Assembly (NCBI RefSeq): GCF_051020975.1
Contig: NC_135041.1
Location: forward strand, 9,994,256 to 10,058,255
Reading direction: 5' to 3'
Length of the DNA: 64,000 nucleotides
Source: Osmia lignaria lignaria
Lineage: Eukaryota > Arthropoda > Insecta > Hymenoptera > Megachilidae
Shown one piece after another: positions 14,701 to 25,344 of this stretch; positions within the stretch are counted from its first letter, which is position 1, and each line of letters starts with the position of its first letter. Position numbers and translations under genes: made by a program. Below the pieces are notes generated by a model. That model was not told where the DNA came from, searched no databases, and was given only the letters and a program-made list of their open reading frames with translations.

Positions 14701-16390
14701 CCTGTTTCATTACATTTGAGACACCACCATCAGTAACCTTCATTATCATACTAATTAGCTATCAATTCCTCTTTGAATTACAGCAATCAAACGTTCCTCA
14801 ATTTTGAAGGTCTAAAATAAATTACTCGAAGAATTGACGGAATTGCAAGCAGATTTTAGGTTCTGTCCATGTTCGCCCGAAGCTGGTATCGATAAGTAGT
14901 ACGAGGCTGGTGAACGAGCCTGCGAGAGAGCGTGTATATACGTACGAAGAGGCACGGGGAAGCTCGAGAGGCAAAAGGGACAGAGATAGAGGCCAGGTCT
15001 CTCTATATGTGGGTGGAAAAATGCAGAACCCATGCAATTACAGCGTGTTTGCTCGAGGAAGATCGTACGGGTTATCAGCCACGTGTGTGGCAATAGCCGA
15101 AGGCTCTATCGTCGTGTCCTACGCTATATTTCTTTTGTGTCAGCGATCTATGGAAACGAGCAGATCACAATGGGTACTTGAAAGTAATTCTAATAGGGCT
15201 CGCGATAGCATGGCCCGGTTCGCGACTTAATCTACGGTCGCGGAAACTTTAACATGTATGTATGTATCCCGCACATGTCGTGTCAGCAACGCAACGTGAG
15301 CTCAATGCAATTTTTATCCTCCGTCACGTCCAACTATTGCGTTTTACATACGCTGCTTTACGATTGTCGACCGAACACTTTTAACAATTCAACTATGTAA
15401 CAAGAATTTCGTGCGGCAATGGTTCACGTTCGAACCTTTAGATTTTACGCAATTATGAATGATAGTTAAGCAGTATTCAACGTATGTTCACCATGAACCT
15501 TACTAGTTACGTTAATGTTCAGCAATAGAAATGTCCATTTTTTATAGGGAATGATATTTCGTACCACGAAATGGTTCGATTACATTTCACTTTCAAATGA
15601 ATACTTTCTTCGAGGTGTATTCTGAAAATATACATGCCTAGGCAAATTTGATCGAACGAAATCTATTTCGAAAGGATGACGAGGAACTGGATCGTCTAGG
15701 AACGATCTATCTTCGGCAGGAGCAGTGATTTACATACAACAAGGCACCGCAATGATTGCCTTTCGGAATACATTAGCTCGCATACTCTGGATACGAGGGA
15801 ACCAGCAAACAAAGTGTACGTACAATCGAACTCGGACTCTCTATTCCCTTCGAAGACATATCGAAAGAGTAACAATGGAATTCGAGTTTTATCGCTAAGT
15901 TTAAACGCGAAAATAGTACAAGGTTTTCGAGATAATGCGTTTACGTAATACATTGCTGAAACAATATTCCTCGTTCATTGTTCAAATTTTTTTCTTAACA
16001 TTTCAATCATATTAGTATTTTATTGAAATACGTTACGCCTAGAATCCAGATATTACAACAGCTTTCTATTTACCGAATTTGCGATATCGAGAAACTGCAA
16101 CAACTCTTCAGTGACTTTATTCGCGATATCCATCTTCTGCCTGAAGGATGGCGGGGAGTGATAGATAATGATAGAAAATATTTTCAGTCAAGTATTCTAT
16201 CATTTAGAAAAGTTACTTTAGATGATGAAAACTTCTGTATACCTTTATACAGTGTACAGTAAACGTATCTCTTATATTACACGAGACCCTAGTATACACA
16301 CCCACGCTATCGGTAGACGAATTATTGACCATTATCCTGTCAATGTGTACTTTTTCGAATATTTACTTTATAGACGAGTTAACCATTTGA
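5723..16390. other. non-coding block, no gene recognised
   Basis: Open frames in this stretch are short, and none carries a domain I know or a linked series of exons. Small features seen are a three-fold TTAATG run at about 5735-5755, a CTG-rich patch near 11200-11260, a CATG/TATG run near 15255, and an isolated TTAACCCC-type repeat end on the minus strand near 6930-6950. The rest looks like ordinary intergenic or intronic DNA. Confidence 0.5.
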
Positions 16391-16510
16391 ACCCCTTCAC
16401 TGCTATTAGCGCTCATACGCCATAAGGTATCCTCGCTTTCAAGCTTCCAACAGAAATCGTTTCCTATGACACGCGTTTCTCATTCAACTTTCCCGCAGTG
16501 AAAGGGTTAA
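16391..16510. mobile_element. degenerate TTAA-type MITE-like element
   Basis: The left end (CCCCTTCACTGC) and the right end (GCAGTGAAAGGG, directly followed by TTAA) are imperfect inverted repeats about 120 bases apart. CCC-starting ends beside TTAA are the hallmark of piggyBac-type transposons. The left TTAA appears mutated to TTGA. There is no coding capacity, so this would be a decayed non-autonomous copy. The assignment is tentative because the ends are short. Confidence 0.4.
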
Positions 16511-18408
16511 TAGAGAATTAAGTTGTAGATTTTCCCTGCACTTAGGCTCATCTGTGTCTCTTCGGCGAATGGAAGGTAAAATCGATACGGAAATTCGTCG
16601 AATTAGTAACTGCACAAGGTACGTGTAACGATCTTCGGTCTTACCGTCCTCGTGTCTCGTACATCCTTCGAAGTTACTTGTTCGAGCGCACAACCGTACA
16701 CGGAGAAGTCCCGCTAACGATTAGATTGAATTAGGTTAGAAGCGAGATCCATTACCGCTCGTTGCCTTATACATTCGCTGTTACATGGATCCGGGCTCTT
16801 TATGTAAAGGGGAAGATCAACGACACACGGTATTTGGAAGTCGGACGATTCACTTATCCGCTCGCGGATTTATGCGTCACACGACGAACGCCGTCAAAAC
16901 GTGTTCATTTTACCGTGTACTTCCTCGCCTCGTCGAATTCCCCGTGTGCTTTATGAAATTAAACCGCGAACAAACGGGCTGACGAACGTTATCGTGACAT
17001 GTCGCGACGGTCATTGCATTCCCCTGCCTCCGTCGCGCGATCTTATCAGGTCGTATCACCGGTGTTGCTAGTGTAACACGTTTCAGTCGTTTCTACTTTA
17101 TCGAAACTTTATTTACCTCTTCGTCGGCGGTTTTGAACCTCTTCTGAGAAACGAAGAATTGGGAAAGAAACGTGGGATAAAAGGCGATTTATAAGAAATT
17201 TTTATTTTAACACGCTCGAATTTGATTATATAAATCTAGTGGCTGTCTACGGTGATTCTTGCAAAAATTTCATTCTAATCTATTTTAATTCTTTTTCAGC
17301 ATGGACACCGCGGATTCGAGACGGCTGTGATTTTTTAAATGGCGTCAAGAAGAAGAGAGAAAAGAATTGACTGATCGGTCCGTTAGCGTGCTACATTAAG
17401 AGACGAGATAGCAAACGGGCGTCGGTTAAAAAGTCAGCGAACGATGATACACGATCACTATTATTCGGTGTCTAAACGGACAGCCGCGGTAGCCAGTGGG
17501 ATCGTGAAAATATTTCCGTCTGCCTAAGGTGTGGCCGATAATAAGCATTCCCCTGTACGTGAGTGTGTTAGGCTGAACGATAATAGAGAAATTGGATAAT
17601 TTTAAGCATGAGTGGAGGCCGAGATCACGGGCGACACGTACATACGGTTCCAGTTCAACAAACAGAACAACCGGAGATATTACATGACATGCACTTGCGA
17701 CGTTCTGTTCTTTCGAGCACAGGTCGGAACACTTTGTTTTTTTTTCTTTTCTTTTTTTTTTATGTGTAGTGTTCGATCGTTGCGAATGTCGAGGGAACTG
17801 TCAGTCAAAATGATTACAACGGAACACCACTTTCAATATGTGCATGCATGTATACAATATGTACTTGCAAAACTGGGACACTTTATCGGGTAAACGAATC
17901 TAAAGACACAGGTTTCTAATTTCTGGTAAGATAATTCATATATTTCCTTGGTGGATTTCATTATTTTCTGAATTAGGAATAATTATAGCTTGTCTTCTTT
18001 GAATTTCTCGATGAACCTTGCCTTAGAGATGTTTGATTAATGACCGCGGTTATTTTACCAATCAATGAAAGAAGTAAAAATAATATTGATTAAGTGTGAC
18101 ATGGTCTTGAAATGTAGCCTTACTTATTTTTAGTAATCTTTCCTGTGACGGAGATAAGTAAGTCTTTATCATATCAATGAGTAATTTGTTTCATAGAACA
18201 ATAGCTGATAAATGAGAAACACTAATTAGACGTAATAAGAAAAATTAACTTTCTGAAAAATTGTTACGTCTGATGGATTTTATGACTCAAAGCCCTTATC
18301 TTATAATTAAATGATAAAAATGTTTATGACTGCGGATTGATAGGGATCAAAGTTTCTTTTTATCTCTTTTAATCAACATTTTTCTTCGATTGACCACATC
18401 TAACAAAG
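16511..18408. other. non-coding block with one possible untranslated exon
   Basis: A pyrimidine tract with AG precedes 17300, and a consensus GTGAGT donor follows 17558. Position 17300-17558 could therefore be an internal untranslated exon on the plus strand. The only ATG frame at its start closes after nine codons. A T-rich run lies at about 17738-17761. No protein-coding gene is visible. Confidence 0.25.
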
Positions 18409-18850
18409 AGAACTACCCAAGTGTTACACTCACTCGTCGAGCTGAACATACCTATACCCCGTTTTGTGGGCAGACGACTAATTGTTTAAAAGATATTAAT
18501 AATTAAAGTTAGTTACTACTTACATTGAGAAGTATGACAGACTCACACATACAACTCGCAATCTAGAGATCCACGGTTCAAATCCTTGCTTCCCAACATT
18601 TTTTTTTTTTTTTTTAATGATAATTTGTCTCTTTTTGAATAACTATTACATAAAAATTATCATAAAAAAAAAAAATTTTTTTGGGAACCAAGGATTTGAA
18701 CCGAGGACCTTCAAGTTGCAAGTCATGGATCTGCTCCGTGGTTAAACACGTGACTCGTAATCTAAAGGTCCTCGGTTCAAATCCTGGGTTCCCGTTTTTT
18801 TTTTTTTTATTTTTATAATGATAATTTTTATGTAATAGTTTTAGAAATGA
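18409..18850 (+). mobile_element. foldback element with tRNA-like halves, copy A (right-truncated)
   Basis: This copy matches the element at 32913-33484 along most of its length. It starts with AGAACTACCC and contains three segments ending in GGTTCAAATCC, a consensus tRNA B box, followed by a GGTTCCC-type acceptor 3' strand; two lie on plus and one on minus. The plus-strand segments run straight into long T tracts (about 18599-18615 and 18796-18810), as Pol III terminators do. The central two segments face each other as an inverted repeat. Relative to the other copy it lacks about 30 bases near the left end, and the right terminal repeat cannot be found. No protein is encoded. It resembles a MITE or tRNA-derived element, not a working tRNA gene. 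Confidence 0.75.
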
Positions 18851-19191
18851 AGGAAAATATAAAATGCGAAAAATACCAGTCAATTAAAAAATTTATTACC
18901 ATTGTTTAAAAAACATACATTCAACAAAATTATTTCACATAACATACTATCATCTGTATTCTGCGATCTAATTATTTAACCACATATTGCAACCTAATGT
19001 AGGTTTATACATTTTCACATTCGAATACACACTTTCTCGTGTTTACTTTGAAACACTAAACATTATTTTTATTTGTTTTTTCATCATTTTCTAGAAAATT
19101 ATATTCTGATCAACGTAACAAAATGCAGCATAATAAAACTGATCTATTAAATATCCAATAATACACATGTACAAGTGTGTCACGTCAATAA

Positions 19192-19197
19192 TTTATT
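19192..19197 (-). terminator. poly(A) signal of the Kunitz gene
   Basis: AATAAA on the minus strand, about 50 bases beyond the stop codon of the Kunitz inhibitor gene. Position and strand fit; use is inferred. Confidence 0.6.
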
Positions 19198-19244
19198 CCA
19201 TCCTTAGCGGCACGCTCTAATTACGCTGTCATACTCCATGACAT

Positions 19245-19795
19245 TTACGAACAGCTTTCTTTACACATATCCAGATTCATGAAATTGTTTGCGTTTCCTT
19301 GACAGCCACCGAAGAAAAATTCTTCGCATCTATTCGTCTCTGGATTGTATCCGTATCTTTTCATCAGTGCTCTACATGGTCCGCGTTCCAGTGGCATAAG
19401 ACATTCTGTTTAATAATTGAAAAATATTAAAATCATTGTATTTAAAAGAAATTGTTAATTCAGAAGGTTTCTTTATTAAATTGACACATGGATATTAAAT
19501 GCTAATGTAAAGATCTAGAAAGTAGAGATTGAACAGTGTCCAAGAAAGATGGTGGACGATTACGCCATGTAATTTGCATAAAATAATAAAGTGAAAGGAG
19601 ATAATATTTGAACTCTCCAGCACATTCCATGGCAAATAAAATATCGTTTAAAGTATCTTGTTTGCATTTATTTTTCATCTTATGAAAAGAAATAAAATAA
19701 AATTACATACGTGGACCTACAGACGATGATACTTCATTCATCATTAGGACGCAACACAGAGCAACCAAAAACAAAGCAACGATTCTGCCGTTCAT
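19245..19795 (-). CDS. secreted single-domain Kunitz-type serine protease inhibitor
   Basis: Two exons on the minus strand, 19795-19711 and 19405-19245, joined across a 305-base GT-AG intron, give an 81-residue precursor. Exon 1 encodes a hydrophobic signal peptide (about residues 5-19, predicted cleavage in the Ser-rich stretch near residue 25). Exon 2 encodes one Kunitz/BPTI domain with all six cysteines in the family spacing, the FFFGGC core and the NNF motif. The residue after the second cysteine, the P1 position, is Arg, which in this family usually means inhibition of trypsin- or plasmin-like proteases. Such small inhibitors occur in insect haemolymph and in hymenopteran venom glands; the site of expression cannot be read from the sequence. 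A TATA box lies upstream and a poly(A) signal downstream, so the gene looks complete. Confidence 0.92.
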
Positions 19796-19888
19796 TTTTT
19801 ATTTCTGGATATTTCTACTTTTTACAATCACAATGTAACTTCGTCACGTATCTTTTGAAACTATACTGTTCCAAGTCATTGATCAGAG

Positions 19889-19896
19889 TATATATA
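19889..19896 (-). promoter_or_regulatory. TATA box of the Kunitz gene
   Basis: A TATATATA run lies about 95 bases upstream of the start codon on the minus strand. Initiation about 30 bases downstream, near 19860, would leave a 5' leader of about 65 bases. TATA promoters often drive strongly regulated, tissue-specific genes, which suits a secreted inhibitor. Inferred from sequence only. Confidence 0.55.
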
Positions 19897-20825
19897 GATC
19901 GCGCGGCTTTTAGGTAGGGGATTTTCTTGAAGATGAACACCAGATATAACACTTCATCGTTTTATCGCTGTTCGTATGTACACAACGTCCACACTTGTAG
20001 TTGTATATTTTCACTTTTTGTAGCTATTAAACGTGCCCGAAATGGGTGAAACACGACACGTTGCAACCCCGTTGCAACAATTCCATCGACAATAATTACA
20101 ACCTGTCCCTTTGTACACTTGACGCACTGTTTTATTAATATTATACTAGCGAAGAGCTGTAACGATGTTGACCTAACTGATTCACACGAATTGATAAGCA
20201 TTTTATCAAACGTTTTTGTTTTTAATTATTAATATAGATAACCGTTGGAATACTTCAACGTGATGTATCGTTCATAGGTTTCGATCCCTGACATTTATTT
20301 ATATATTTTTAATTAAAAACCAAGGTTAATTGATCCAAACTGCGACATATAAAGTGCGTTAATGTAAAATCTATTTTATCCTCAATGTGAAACTTCGAAA
20401 ATTGACAAATCAGAATAACTTTTTTTTCACCTTTCTTCGTTATCGTTATGTTCTTCTGATTTAAAATTCTTGACACGAAATAGAATTAAATTATAATGTT
20501 TAAAGAAATATTTACATCTGTCATTGATAGTGCTGATTCTAAATGATGACGTAATTAGTTTTTATGTATCCCTTAAAAAGTGTCCCTTAATAAGGGTTTT
20601 ACTTGTTATCAGATGTCCTTTTTAACAGGTTTTACTGTACTATCATTGTAAGAGTACACATATAACATTTCTCTGCCTTGTTTTCTAGCATGCGTACAAC
20701 GTCTCAGCGTCACTCACAGACATATTTCCGCGTTATTAAAAGGAAGGATTTGCTGTATTTATCTTCTTAGCTTATTGAATAAACTCATTAGGAGCATGAA
20801 CGTGTTTATTCTATTACATCTGTGT

Positions 20826-20995
20826 GCCTCGCCTATTATTTTATCCTTTTATTTATTATTTTACCCCTATTTTCGGGCCTCGCGTGGAACAGCCTCCCAA
20901 GCATTTATTATTTTATCCCTCTTCATGGGCCTCGGCTCAACCTTCCCAGTTATTTATTATTTTTTTGTCTTTAAGAGCCTCACGAGATCCAACCC
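20826..20995 (+). repeat. imperfect ~52-bp tandem repeat
   Basis: Three full units and a partial one, each starting GGCCTCG or similar and containing ATTTATTATTTT followed by a pyrimidine-rich tail, start near 20826, 20878, 20930 and 20978. The open frames crossing this block are repeat artefacts. It directly abuts the minisatellite arm that follows. Confidence 0.6.
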
Positions 20996-21200
20996 TTTAT
21001 CACTGCATCCCTTACATGTCTGCACCCTTAACATCCCTGTATCCCTTATATCACTACATTACCTATATTCCTGCATCTCGTATATGCCAGCATTCCTTAT
21101 ACCTCGGCATCCCTTACATCTCTGTACCCTTTATATCTCTGTATCCCTTACACTCCTGAATTCTCCCTGCATCTCTTGTATCCTTTCAACCCTTATAATA
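20996..21200 (+). repeat. minisatellite arm, left (CATCCCTTACATCTCTG-type units)
   Basis: About ten degenerate units of roughly 16-24 bases with the core CATCCCTTACAT. The same core is present in reverse complement at 21830-21975, so the two blocks form the arms of a large imperfect inverted repeat around the 93-bp array. Confidence 0.75.
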
Positions 21201-21237
21201 ACTAAATAAATAATATACTTATGGCCACTGGTTCGTG

Positions 21238-21271
21238 TAAAGGTAAGTAAAGGTAAGTAAAGGTAAGTAAA
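21238..21271 (+). repeat. three tandem copies of AAGGTAAGTA
   Basis: A 10-base unit repeated three times. Each unit contains a perfect consensus 5' splice site (AG followed by GTAAGTA). No exon is recognisable immediately upstream, so this is more likely a simple repeat than a functional donor cluster. Confidence 0.8.
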
Positions 21272-21312
21272 ATCTCATGAAAAATAATTTTAAATTTAAA
21301 TTTTTGCAACAT

Positions 21313-21810
21313 TTAATTCCTTTGTTTGCCACCAGAGGGCGTTGATTCAACGTCGAAGATTTAGTTCACATTTTTGCCGCTAGAGGGCCAAAATCTTTGC
21401 ATGGTTTAGTTCCTTTTTTTGCCACCAGAGGGCGCTGATTCAACGTCGAAAATTTAGTTCACATTTTTGCCGCTAGAGGGCCAAAATTTCGGCAAGCTTT
21501 AGTTCCTTTTTCTGAAACCAGGTGGCGCGGATTCGACGTCGCAAATTTAGTTCACATTTTTGCCGCTAGAGGGCCAAAATTTCGGCAAGCTTTAGTTCCT
21601 TTTTCTGAAATCAGATGGCGCTGATTCGACGTCGCAAATTTAGTTCACATTTTTGCCGCTAGAGGGCCAAAATTTCGACAAGCGTTAATTCCTTTTTCTG
21701 AAACCAGATGGCGCTGATTCGACGTCGAAAATTTAGTTCGCATTTTTGCCGCTAGAGGGCCAAAATTTCTGCATGATTTAGTTCCCTTTTTTACCGCCAG
21801 AAGGCGCTAT
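21313..21810 (+). repeat. 93-bp dimeric tandem array with CTCF-like motifs
   Basis: Five units and part of a sixth, starting near 21313, 21405, 21498, 21591, 21684 and 21777, give a period of 92-93 bases. Each unit is a diverged dimer of 46-47 bases: both halves begin TTTAGTTC and carry a T tract followed by a CCRCYAGAGGGC-type core. Type 1 cores lie at about 21329, 21421, 21516, 21609, 21702 and 21793 (for example CCACCAGAGGGCGCT and CAGATGGCGCTG). Type 2 cores (GCCGCTAGAGGGCC) lie at 21377, 21469, 21562, 21655 and 21748. The type 1 cores fit the published vertebrate CTCF consensus, and the CAGATGGCGC variants fit the core described for Drosophila CTCF. Binding is an inference. Confidence 0.85.
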
Positions 21811-21814
21811 GATG

Positions 21815-21976
21815 GGATGCTTACAAAAGGGTTGCAAGGATGTAAAAGGATGCAGTGATGTAAGTGATGTAGGGATGTAAGGGATGCGTAGATGTAAGGA
21901 ATGCAGACATGTAAGGGATGCAGGATTGTAAGGAATGCAGAGATGTAAGGAATGTAAGGGAAGCAGTGATGTAAAG
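21815..21976 (-). repeat. minisatellite arm, right (inverted relative to the left arm)
   Basis: Degenerate units with the core ATGTAAGGGATGCAG, the reverse complement of the left-arm core. With the block at 20996-21200 it could pair into a long stem, enclosing the CTCF-motif array in the loop. Degenerate units suggest an old structure. Confidence 0.75.
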
Positions 21977-24078
21977 AATTTTTTAAGGTCTACCCCCTTA
22001 AACTCTCTTTAATTAATAATGAAACGTTATAATTGCTTAATCTGCATAGTAGCAATATAGAACATTACATTAACATAAAATAATTAATTTAATAAACTTA
22101 AATTATTCTGCAAGCTTCGTTTGAATATGTTCTTTGATTTTATAACGAAGTACGCTTTGAAAACAGTCTTACTAGCGTCACCTGGCTTTGCGTAGGAAGA
22201 TTCGGAATATCATGTATGCTTCGGGGTCCCTAACACCCCAAGCCATCGGCCATTGCGCTATCTATACAAAAGCGGCGCAAACTATTTGTTAACTTACCGA
22301 TTGCCGAAGGGTCGATCACCGACTGTCGGAAGAAACAAAGGCATATCCATTTTTCTTGGATCTGTTGTCCCTGATGATAATATCACGAAGTAGATTAATC
22401 ATGGGATTATGTTTGTGGTGCCCTCCTGGATTATGTTACCGACGATCCATAATAAAATGTTTTAACACCGCTGTAAAAGAAGAGGTCTAATCCAGCAATT
22501 TTGGCGCTCCAACTTCAGGTAATATATACAGAGAATTGCTCAGAGTTTGGACACTCATTTAACCTGTTCGGAGGTGACAGAAGATTTAAAGGCACGTTAA
22601 GTATTTTCTAAAGCTTTATTTCGTATAATACATAATAAAACATCGTGTGGGAAAACGAATATACAAGGAGGTACATTATAATGCTTATTTCTTTCATATT
22701 CTCCTGAAAAAATTGTTTTTGTTTATCTGCAGTACATAACCTATGCTTCAACTAAACATTTATTTAGTAATTAACGCTTTACAAGGCGATCTTTCATAAT
22801 TAGATTTCACTATTCCATTATATATTATATTACTGTTATGTTTTTGAAGTTTCATTGATCATATGTTTGTTCCAAAAAGCGGTACTTGTTTGCGCGGACT
22901 TCTAACCTTTAAATTGAAATGGCTATTTAGTTATTGTTGAATTTAAATTGTAGCGCCGTTCTTTATTGTAATGTACGTGTAATACACATAAATGATGTTT
23001 ATGAAGTCAGATCTGCATAACATACATTGGAAACTGCTGAACTAATGATAATGTTTATGTATATATTTACAGTGATATGAAGAAGGTAAAGCTGTGACAG
23101 TGGGAATCAAACATAAAAATAGCCCTGGTGAAGACAAGAATATCTAACCTTATGCCCTCAGCTACCGGTAAGCATTATATATATTACAAATTTAAAAAAT
23201 GATAACTTTTTATACAAGAATACTGTGCTGTACAATCTTTATATTAAAATTAATTTTCTCCACTGGTGTGGTAAATGGTCCATAGAGGTGATAATATAGT
23301 TTATTGAAGTAAGCCTTGAGAAGTATTGGACTTGACATTTATTTGTTGAAGTTGAATAACAGTTGATTGTATAACGAGTACCAAAGGTGAAATATAAATA
23401 TATGACCTTTAAATAATGAGTATGACACATACCTATTGCAGGAACTGTGAAGGAAGGTAAATAAAGTACTTTGGATTTGTGTGGATGAAATTACGTCAAA
23501 CATCCCCTCAGAAGAGCTACATAATTGAAGTCCTCTTTGAAAGTAGTAGAATAGATTAGAACATGCAATGAAGTTCCCAAGAAATATACAGTCCCTGTTG
23601 CTGCAAGAAAAGGTGTGCGCTTTCAGAGAATTTCAGAAGAATGCACAATTACTAGAAGGTGCAGTTATATGAGCACTATTGTAGGCTCTGTAAGATGATA
23701 ATAATCAGTATTTTGGTTAAAATATAAATAAAGTGTTAGAAAATAAAAATCAGTACTAGTATAAAAGTTATTGCATATGATTATTGTTCCCAGTTTTATC
23801 ATTCTCATTTATGGTTGGTCTTATCCACATATAAATTAAAGCAATTTTTCGATTCAAGAACTAATGCTTACTCAAGGCAATAAAAAGATTTTACATGTAA
23901 ACAATACCAACCAGAAATGGTTATTCCTAGTCCTTTAAAGCTTGCAATGAGGTAACAGTTAGGCCCCAAAATTGTAGAACAAGACATAAATGTACAATCT
24001 TCGAAAAGTTGACGATAATAATTTATTAGTTCACTTTTCGTATCATATAGAAAAATATTTGTTTTCAAAAATTTCCAG
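21977..24078 (+). other. upstream region of the deadenylase gene with candidate untranslated exons
   Basis: No coding sequence is recognisable. A consensus donor (CAG followed by GTAATA) at 22519 and an acceptor-donor pair bounding 23073-23167 (ATATTTACAG before, GTAAGC after) would supply 5' untranslated exons for the gene starting at 24120. The latter has a clear acceptor (TTTCCAG, ending 24078) before its start codon. The path is a proposal that transcripts would settle. Confidence 0.4.
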
Positions 24079-24119
24079 GAGGAGGTAACCCTATAGGGCA
24101 GCAGAAGGGCGGGGCGACT

Positions 24120-25293
24120 ATGCCCAGTAATGAAGAATGCGGGATCCGAGATGTTTGGGGTCACAACCTCGAAGAAGAGTTTCGCACCATTCGACAAGTT
24201 GTACAGCAATATCAGTATATTGCGATGGATACCGAATTTCCCGGTGTAGTAGCTAGGCCTATTGGTAAGATACAAGATAAAGTGGGATCATTCAATTTCG
24301 TATTAATCATTTATAATATTAAATATTTATGTTACAATTTTCTAGGCGAATTCAGGACTAGCGCTGATTATCAGTATCAGTTATTGCGGTGTAATGTAGA
24401 TCTTTTGCGAATAATTCAACTCGGTCTTACGTTTCTCGATGAATCGGGAAATACACCTGGCGGTAGTTATACGACGTGGCAATTTAATTTCAAATTTAAT
24501 TTACAGTAAGTTCCGCTGATATTTCATGATGTTATTATGAAATGAATATCGAGACGAATCATCTAAACATTTTCTAGGGAAGACATGTATGCGCAAGACA
24601 GTATAGACATGCTACAAAACAGTGGTATACAATTTAAAAAACACGAAGAAGAGGGTATCGACCCTTTAGACTTTGCCGAACTTTTGATGACATCGGGAAT
24701 TGTTCTGGTCGATGACATAAAATGGCTATCCTTTCATTCTGGTTACGATTTTGGCTATCTATTGAAACTTCTTACAGACCAAAATTTGCCGCACGAAGAA
24801 AGTGAATTCTTTGAACTTCTTAGGATATATTTTCCAACGATATACGATGTAAAAGTATGTTTATTAAAGATATTACGTCGGATGAATCTTAATAATAATA
24901 TTTTTCGAAGCTATTATAATTTATAATTTTCTATTGTTCAGTATTTAATGAAATCGTGCAAAAATCTAAAAGGAGGCCTACAAGAGGTAGCGGAACAATT
25001 GGAAATTCAAAGAGTTGGTCCGCAACATCAAGCTGGATCTGATTCGTTACTTACGGGAATGGTCTTCTTCAAAATGCGAGAGGTAATTGACAATTTTCCG
25101 TAATTAACATAAATATTAACAGTGTTTATATCGAAAGTATAATAATGAACAAAATTTATTTTAGATGTTTTTCGAGGATAATATTGATGATGCGAAATAT
25201 TGCGGTCATTTGTACGGTTTGGGAACGTCGTTTGTCGTGAATGGTTCAGGAGGGTACCTAGACAGTAATGGAGATAATTCTTCGTCTTCGTAA
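24120..25293 (+). CDS. Pop2: CCR4-NOT complex deadenylase CAF1 (CNOT7/Pop2)
   Basis: Five coding exons, 24120-24264, 24346-24505, 24578-24854, 24942-25082 and 25165-25293, join in frame to 283 residues, against about 285 for human CNOT7. The protein is the DEDDh-type 3'-5' exoribonuclease that shortens mRNA poly(A) tails in the CCR4-NOT complex, in cytoplasm and P bodies. The first catalytic motif is MDTEFPG, with Asp37 and Glu39. The later conserved blocks are the SFHSGYDFGYLL motif with the third acidic residue, and the PQHQAGSDSLLTG motif with the catalytic His and last Asp. The C terminus ends in a Ser-rich tail instead of the vertebrate one. An acceptor at 24078 just before the start shows at least one upstream untranslated exon. 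Everything looks intact. Confidence 0.97.
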
Positions 25294-25338
25294 TGTTAAA
25301 ACTACCACATCTCAGTCGGAACAAATTATTTCACTACA

Positions 25339-25344
25339 AATAAA
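25339..25344 (+). terminator. poly(A) signal after the deadenylase gene
   Basis: AATAAA 46 bases beyond the stop codon. A second one at 25865-25870 may give a longer 3' UTR. Such alternative 3' ends are common for this family but cannot be shown here. Confidence 0.5.

Noticed and set aside
18661..18795. Functional tRNA gene in the foldback element
   Set aside because: The B box and acceptor 3' strand are present, but the 5' acceptor strand is replaced by an inverted copy of the 3' half about 120 bases away, and the anticodon stem pairs poorly.
20775..21209. 144- and 111-codon frames with repeated His-Pro-Leu-Tyr-type motifs
   Set aside because: They are translations of the 52-bp and CATCCCTTACAT tandem repeats; the periodicity is in the DNA, and other frames are open too.
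23868..24275. 135-codon minus-strand frame over the deadenylase first exon
   Set aside because: It is the shadow of a conserved plus-strand coding exon plus intron sequence.
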